Assembly: GCF_021917145.1 (NCBI RefSeq)
Contig: NC_061064.1
Coordinates: forward strand, 574,785 to 638,784
Direction of reading: 5' to 3'
Source: Hypomesus transpacificus
Lineage: Eukaryota; Chordata; Actinopteri; Osmeriformes; Osmeridae
DNA: 64,000 nt
The position numbers and the translations under genes are program-made. The notes under the pieces were generated by a model that searched no databases, was not told the origin of the DNA, and worked only from the letters and a program-made list of their open reading frames with translations. Shown here one piece after another: positions 51,701-64,000 of this stretch; the first letter of the stretch is position 1; the number at the start of each line of letters is the position of its first letter.

Positions 51701-54452
51701 GTAACACAGACCTTCCTGGCATTATCCGCTGTAATAGAATTACAATGGTGCCCTTCTAGTCCTTGATTGTGTGCTGCACGAACCACTGTGTATGTCACTT
51801 TTTTGTATTAAATACATTTAATTTGAAGTCTCCAGGGATGACTGAATGTGAATGTGTGTTGGTGGTTCCCGTCTGGGTCATCCTCAGGTGCTGTACCTGC
51901 TCAGCCAGCTGCAGAACAAGCCTGACGGGGCCAGGGAGGAGCTGAGGCAGCCCGAGGACGACCGCACCTCCAAACGGGAGAGAGAGCTGCTGCAGCGCCT
52001 CAAGTTCCAGGTGAGTCACCTGACCTCTTGACTGGGAGTCACCTGACCTCTTGACTGGGAGTCACCTGACCTCTTGACTGGGAGTCACCTGACCTCCTGA
52101 CTGGGAGTCACCTGACCTCCTGACTGGGAGTCACCTGACCTCTTGACTGGGAGTCACCTGACCTCCTGACTGCTTCCTGATCAACGCTCCTCGGCTGGTG
52201 GGATTTGAAGGTCCTGACCCCTCACTCAAGTCTGTGTCTGTTTCTCTCTGTCTGTGTCCCTCTCGCCCACTATTCCATCCTCAGGAGGAAGAGATTGAAA
52301 AGATGCGGGAACTGAGTGACAAGAACCAGAAACTTACGGAAGAAAACGAACAGTTCCGACAGGTAAGAGCCGCCACTCCACCTCACCCGGGAACGAGGTC
52401 GGAACGCACATCCACCACCGTTTTTTTGTGATCGTGTGACTTAAGAGTAAAGATGTGTTTTCATGCGTCTGCAGAAACTGACACTGCTCCAGTTGGCCAG
52501 TGGTCGAAAGATCAACACCCTCCCGCTGACTGGGGAGTCTCCTGACGATTCCTTTGAGTACGTCCCCCCTAAGGTGAGGCCACGCATCTCCACACGCCAG
52601 CTGCACAGCTGGTCTGAAGATGGTAACAGTTCATTTAGCAGACGCTTTTATCCAAAGCGACGTACAAATAGTGCATGTCGAAAGAACAGCAGAAAACAGT
52701 ATGTCGGTGGTCAGGGACAACGGTCTGTGTTTACTCTGCACTGTGCAAAGTAACCACATCTTTGCTACCAGGCACGGTACATAACTGTAATAATCTCAAC
52801 TACAGTGCAGCAATAACATCCTAACCTTGCCCTCTTGCAGCCCAAAGGAAGGCGTTTCACCACGGCACGGGCCCCCACAAAGATGGCTATCGACCTGGAC
52901 GAGTTGGTGTCTGAGGAAGAGGAGGAGGAGGAAGAGGAGGAGGAAGAATGGCGCCCCGTCGCAAACGACAAAAGCCGCAAGACCTTGAAGAAACCCAGGG
53001 AAACCGGGGTAAGACAGGGTTGTTAGAAGGCGTATTGATTTAGCGGCTTTCATCAAAAGCACTGTACAGAAGCGCTTGTATTAAGTGCAGCAGATAGTCT
53101 ATACATTAAACCAATGTATCTATACTGTATGTGTAAGATATGCCTAATACAGTTTTGACATCACATTGGGCAACATACCAGTACAGCAGTCTGTTAACTA
53201 GGGGTGTATACTTACTTGACGTATTCATGTTTATGTAGAAGACAAAACATCAATGGTCGCTGTGTGTCTCTGTGCTCCTGTCTGTTTAGTGTGCTTGTAA
53301 GGGTCGCTGTGGCAACAGACTGTGCCGGTGTCGCAAGGGCAAGATGACGTGTGGGGAGAACTGCCAGTGTGATCATGAGAAATGTCGTAACATGGAAGCC
53401 CAGATGTCCCAGAGCATGGTAAGTTGGGAGCAAGGGTCGGTCACATTTCCATAAATGGCTAAACCAGTAGGAAGCAGTTAATTCGTTTTTACAGGTTGTC
53501 AACATTTATATTCAGACTTACATACTGACTGAAAAGTGATCTGATACAGAACAGTTTAATTATAAGTGAAGATATAGTGATGTTGATTTAAACCCTTTAT
53601 CCACAAATGCACATGTAAGGCTGAGATTATTATTATTTTTCCTTAATATTCCTTCCCACAAAAAACTGTTTACCTGGTATGTTTTAGTAACTTTCACAGC
53701 TGTTCACACCAAATACCTATTGACCTCACTAGTAGGGCACCTGTGTTTGAATCACAGCATCGGTTTAGATGTAGTTGTGATCTAGGCGAGGTTGTGTAAT
53801 GTCTTGTCCTTGTCTGCTGCTTTTCACAGGACTCCAACGAAACAGACGACAGGTCCAAGGATTCGGTCTACATCCCCCAGGACCCCACAGCCTCCAGCGC
53901 AGGGAACGCCACCTTCTTCCAGCCCCCCTGCGTCACACCCACCAAGAAGGTAGGCTCCCATCATACTAGACGCATCTGCTGTTTCTCAGAGCGCTAGACC
54001 AGTAGCTTTAGACTATACACTAGTGCCGTGGCTGCTATGCCAGAGCCTTTGTAGTTGCTTGTTTTACGGCAGTTGTGTTGAGGTGACTAAGGAAGCGTAA
54101 AATATAATGACCTTATTGGGTATAGCTCAGTGGCACAGTGTTTGACTTAAGATCAAGAGGTTGTGTGTTCAACTCCCCCTCTTTTAAGTCACTTTGGAGA
54201 AAAGCGTCTGCTAAATGAATTTTTAACATGGATCATTATTAACAATCTCTGTTGGTCTAGGTGCTGCAGATCGGGGACATAGGACACCTTCCTGCTGACC
54301 TCAGACTTCAGAGGAAACCTGTCACTGAGGAAAAAGATGAGGAAGAAGAAGAGCGAAACACCGTCAGCTTCCTGAAGAAGAAGAAGCGAGTCCTGACCAG
54401 CTGTCAGAACAGTTACTTCTCTGGTTGTACTCCTATCAGAGAGGAGTCGTAA
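42723..54452 (+). CDS. kif4: KIF4, chromokinesin (kinesin-4)
   Basis: Thirty coding exons join in phase to 1252 residues (human KIF4A 1232): 42723-42845, 42930-43044, 43217-43407, 43562-43651, 43973-44139, 44470-44564, 45090-45209, 45627-45802, 45909-45970, 46347-46479, 46639-46697, 46890-46995, 47218-47337, 47455-47637, 47979-48082, 48348-48492, 48663-48773, 48945-49028, 49654-49764, 49937-50092, 50452-50549, 50903-51032, 51386-51556, 51888-52010, 52285-52362, 52475-52573, 52841-53008, 53290-53418, 53830-53949 and 54261-54452. The motor (about 1-340) has P-loop GQTGSGKT, switch I AASSRSH and switch II DLAGSE. A long coiled coil follows, then a 12-Glu run and a cysteine-rich domain ([30 protein letters not shown]) that in KIF4A binds an Fe-S cluster. 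The end [11 protein letters not shown] matches the family. KIF4 works with PRC1 at the spindle midzone and with condensin on chromosomes. The exon 6 acceptor is weak. Confidence 0.96.
44204..44250 (-). repeat. SINE tail fragment, kif4 intron 5
   Basis: TTATTCAACAGATGCTTTCATCC resembles the reverse-complemented SINE tail with several changes. Confidence 0.4.
44845..45034 (-). mobile_element. SINE with Ser/Leu-like tRNA head, kif4 intron 6
   Basis: It is in reverse orientation: CATTTAGCAGACGTTCTTAT (tail), GAGGCAAGTAGGGTAAAATG (body), then GGTATCGAACCGGCAACC and GCCACCTGACTCCC (head). It is antisense to kif4. Confidence 0.85.
45248..45290 (-). repeat. SINE tail fragment, kif4 intron 7
   Basis: TTCATTTAGCAGACGCCTTA followed by CATCCAAAGTGATGTA is the reverse of the shared tail; no head is visible. 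Confidence 0.5.
46025..46211 (-). mobile_element. SINE with Ser/Leu-like tRNA head, kif4 intron 9
   Basis: It is reversed: CATTTAGTCATTTAGCAGAC, CCAAGGACACAACGTCAATT, then GGAATTGAACCGGTAACC and ACCGCTCAGCCATCTGACGC. It fills most of the small intron. Confidence 0.85.
47046..47180. repeat. Dispersed repeat, partner of 25415-25530
   Basis: GGGACGGTTTATCTTGCACT and CAGTACTGGGACAGTGAGGG through CTGCGAGCCC are the reverse complement of the copy in fibp intron 9. It lies in kif4 intron 12. Confidence 0.55.
47727..47771 (-). repeat. Fragment of tRNA-Cys-type SINE head, kif4 intron 14
   Basis: The reverse complement reads TAGAGCGTTTGACTACAGAT and then CATAAAGGTCACGGGTCC, matching the Cys-like head only. 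Confidence 0.5.
47797..47850. repeat. LINE-like 3'-tail fragment, kif4 intron 14
   Basis: ATAAGATACGATAATCCTTT followed by ATTTGTCCCGCAGTGGGGAAATT resembles the reverse-oriented 3' tail of a common fish non-LTR repeat, which ends in TTATC-type units. Confidence 0.4.
47864..47969. repeat. Two 53-bp tandem copies before kif4 exon 15
   Basis: The unit from ACAGTACAGAACAGCACTTT to GATGCACTGTGGTGTT occurs at 47864-47916 and 47917-47969, essentially identical. The second copy runs into the exon 15 acceptor (CATTGCAG). Confidence 0.85.
48176..48345. repeat. CTC/CCT pyrimidine tract, kif4 intron 15
   Basis: About 170 bp of nearly pure C and T with CTCCTC units run into the exon 16 acceptor and act as an extreme polypyrimidine tract. 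Confidence 0.85.
49287..49633. repeat. 42-44-bp minisatellite, 8 copies, kif4 intron 18
   Basis: The unit is GTCAGTGTGTGTGTGGAGGC plus CTGGGGTAGTGATGGTCCAGGG, with one or two extra GT steps in some copies. It ends about 20 bp before the exon 19 acceptor. The 42-bp period keeps frames open on both strands, producing false ORFs. Confidence 0.9.
50242..50426 (+). mobile_element. SINE with Ser/Leu-like tRNA head, kif4 intron 20
   Basis: A poly-G run (from 50231) leads into TCTGATGGCTGAGCGGTTAG and a B box GTTCGATTCC. The tail GGATAAGAGCGTCTGCTAAA ends 25 bp before exon 21. It looks young, with few differences from the other copies. Confidence 0.88.
52011..52172. repeat. 23-bp minisatellite starting at the kif4 exon 24 donor
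   Basis: Seven copies of GAGTCACCTGACCTCTTGAC plus TGG (some with CTCC) run from the donor itself (GTGAGTCACC) into intron 24. Confidence 0.9.
52627..52672 (-). repeat. SINE tail fragment, kif4 intron 26
   Basis: TTCATTTAGCAGACGCTTTT followed by ATCCAAAGCGACGTAC is a well-preserved reversed tail without a head. Confidence 0.6.
54117..54221 (+). mobile_element. SINE with tRNA-Cys-like head, kif4 intron 29
   Basis: It opens TGGGTATAGCTCAGTGGCAC, then TTTGACTTAAGATCAAGAGG and GTTCAACTCC (B box). The tail TTTGGAGAAAAGCGTCTGCT runs on to AAATGAA. It is a clear full-length copy of the Cys-type family. Confidence 0.8.
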
Positions 54453-54575
54453 GGACGGGAGGCAGATTAGCAGTGACTCCAGCGTTGTGGTGCACTCCGT
54501 AGGACTGTCCTGTTTTGTATGGTCTTACTGTTTTGTGAGTCTTTTGTCAATGTGATGTATGTGTGTAGTTCCTTA

Positions 54576-54581
54576 AATAAA
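54576..54581 (+). terminator. Polyadenylation signal for kif4
   Basis: AATAAA lies 124 bp after the stop codon in a short 3'UTR. Confidence 0.6.
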
Positions 54582-62885
<8,304 letters not shown>

Positions 62886-62944
62886 TAAGCCAGCACGGAG
62901 AACACAACATCACTGTCTAGCTCTGCTTAGGTGCTGTTCTGTAG

Positions 62945-63012
62945 GCATCTGTGAAGCCCTCTGTGACGTGTAAAAAGGGGCTATGAAAATAACATTTGAT
63001 TTTGATTTTAAC
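62945..63012. repeat. Retroposon-like tail fragment in ammecr1 intron 2
   Basis: GTGAAGCCCTCTGTGACGTG then AAAAAGGGGCTATGAAAATAA and ATTTGATTTTGATTTT resembles the tail of a common fish SINE/LINE (AAAGGGCTATATAAATAAA..TTTGATT). Confidence 0.45.
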
Positions 63013-63417
63013 AGTAGTTTTGGATTGGCAAGTACAGCAATGCAAGCCAACAAGTTAATCGACAGGAAAATAAATGGAGGGAAATGTAAATGATGTTACT
63101 ATTTAGAAGGAACTGTCTTTTTAACCATGTGTCTTAGTGATGCTTTGTGAAATGATTTGTTTAAAAAACGATTTGTGTAGTCGGGCTTACAAATATGTAG
63201 GCCTCCCTTGTTCAACTGTACCAGGGTGTAACTGCTGTAACTGAGATGTTGTTGTTGCACTGTAATCAAGTCTTTGAGATGTGATTATTGAACCGTAGTT
63301 CCCTTCCAATGTCATGTGACTGATCGCTGAAATACTGATAGGACTATGCATTTCCGATCATTTCTTTCTGCTGTACTTTCATATGCAATTTTGGGGGGGG
63401 AATATATTTTTTTACTT

Positions 63418-63452
63418 CCATTTGGATAAAAGCATCTGCTAAATGATTCAGA
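63418..63452 (+). repeat. SINE tail fragment, ammecr1 intron 2
   Basis: CATTTGGATAAAAGCATCTG followed by CTAAATGATTC. Only the tail is present. Otherwise 62885-64000 is intron without a recognised exon, with a short GA/GT microsatellite at 63520-63570. Confidence 0.5.
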
Positions 63453-64000
63453 TGTAATTGTAACATTAGAGCTGTTTAGAGAAGGAGGAGTATGGGAAGG
63501 AGAGAGGAGGGTATGATGGAAAGAGAGAGAGAGAGATATATAACCGCTGGCGTGTGTGTGTGTGTGCGTGCATGTGCTCACCAACCCCCCCCTCCCCATC
63601 CTATGCTGAGATCTCCAGATGGACTGTTCAGCCTCAAACAGGGGAGTGGATCAGAAATGAAGGATGAAGGGCAGATATGTAATGGCGGCCGTTGTGGTGA
63701 TGTTAAAAGATGGGTATTTAGGAGAATCATCTGACTGTCCTTTTGGACTATGGTTGTTTTGGGATGTTGTGATATAAAACAATTTGCTCTCGGGGAGTCA
63801 AGAGCTAGTGAACTTTCTCGAACTTTTGTGTTTATACCTGAAGCTACCTGCTGAAACAAATCTCCAATGAACATTTGCAAAGTAGTTTGATAACTTGATG
63901 GCTTTTGTGAACATGTGCTTCAGTAATGTGTGCTTTAAACTAAGTACAAGCAGTGAGTGACTTTGTTCAGTTGGGTCATATAAGGAAAGTAACCCGTAAT

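Overview
This is a window of a ray-finned (teleost) fish nuclear genome. Every recognisable gene is a spliced vertebrate gene with short GT-AG introns. The repeats are tRNA-derived fish SINEs, small palindromic hAT-type elements and many CA/CT microsatellites. No bacterial, CRISPR, retroviral or LTR features were recognised. The abundant SINE with a Ser/Leu-like tRNA head resembles repeats of smelt/salmonid-grade fishes, but I cannot name the species.

Layout, left to right: slc3a2 first exon (-, runs off the left edge); tmem179b (+); an unidentified short coiled-coil ORF (-) beside a G-rich minisatellite; tmem151a-like gene (-, main exon only); cfl1 (-); tmem223 (+); fibp (+); efemp2 (+); npas4 (+); mrps12 (+); kif4 (+, complete, 30 coding exons); ammecr1 (+, first two coding exons, runs off the right edge). 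I rebuilt exon boundaries by hand from splice sites, reading-phase continuity and remembered human protein sequences. All phases close for tmem179b, cfl1 exons 2-4, tmem223, fibp, efemp2, npas4, mrps12 and kif4.

The left two thirds (slc3a2 to npas4) hold genes that in human lie on 11q12-q13. mrps12 is on human chromosome 19, and kif4A and AMMECR1 are on human X. The window therefore joins three human linkage groups, with junctions between npas4 and mrps12 and between mrps12 and kif4. The genes have unrelated roles: amino-acid transport heavy chain, membrane proteins, actin turnover, a mitochondrial membrane protein, an elastic-fibre glycoprotein, a neuronal activity-dependent transcription factor, a mitochondrial ribosomal protein, a chromokinesin and a developmental nuclear protein. 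No operon-like logic is expected.

The main anomaly is an in-frame TAG in the third coding exon of efemp2, in a gene otherwise intact over 438 codons. Other points of interest are a 41-bp hAT-like element with perfect 16-bp inverted ends and a perfect 8-bp target duplication, two SINE families with different tRNA heads but a shared tail, repeats born at or pressed against kif4 and cfl1 splice sites, and a near-pure G tract just inside an npas4 intron. I did not find a wholly new biological system.
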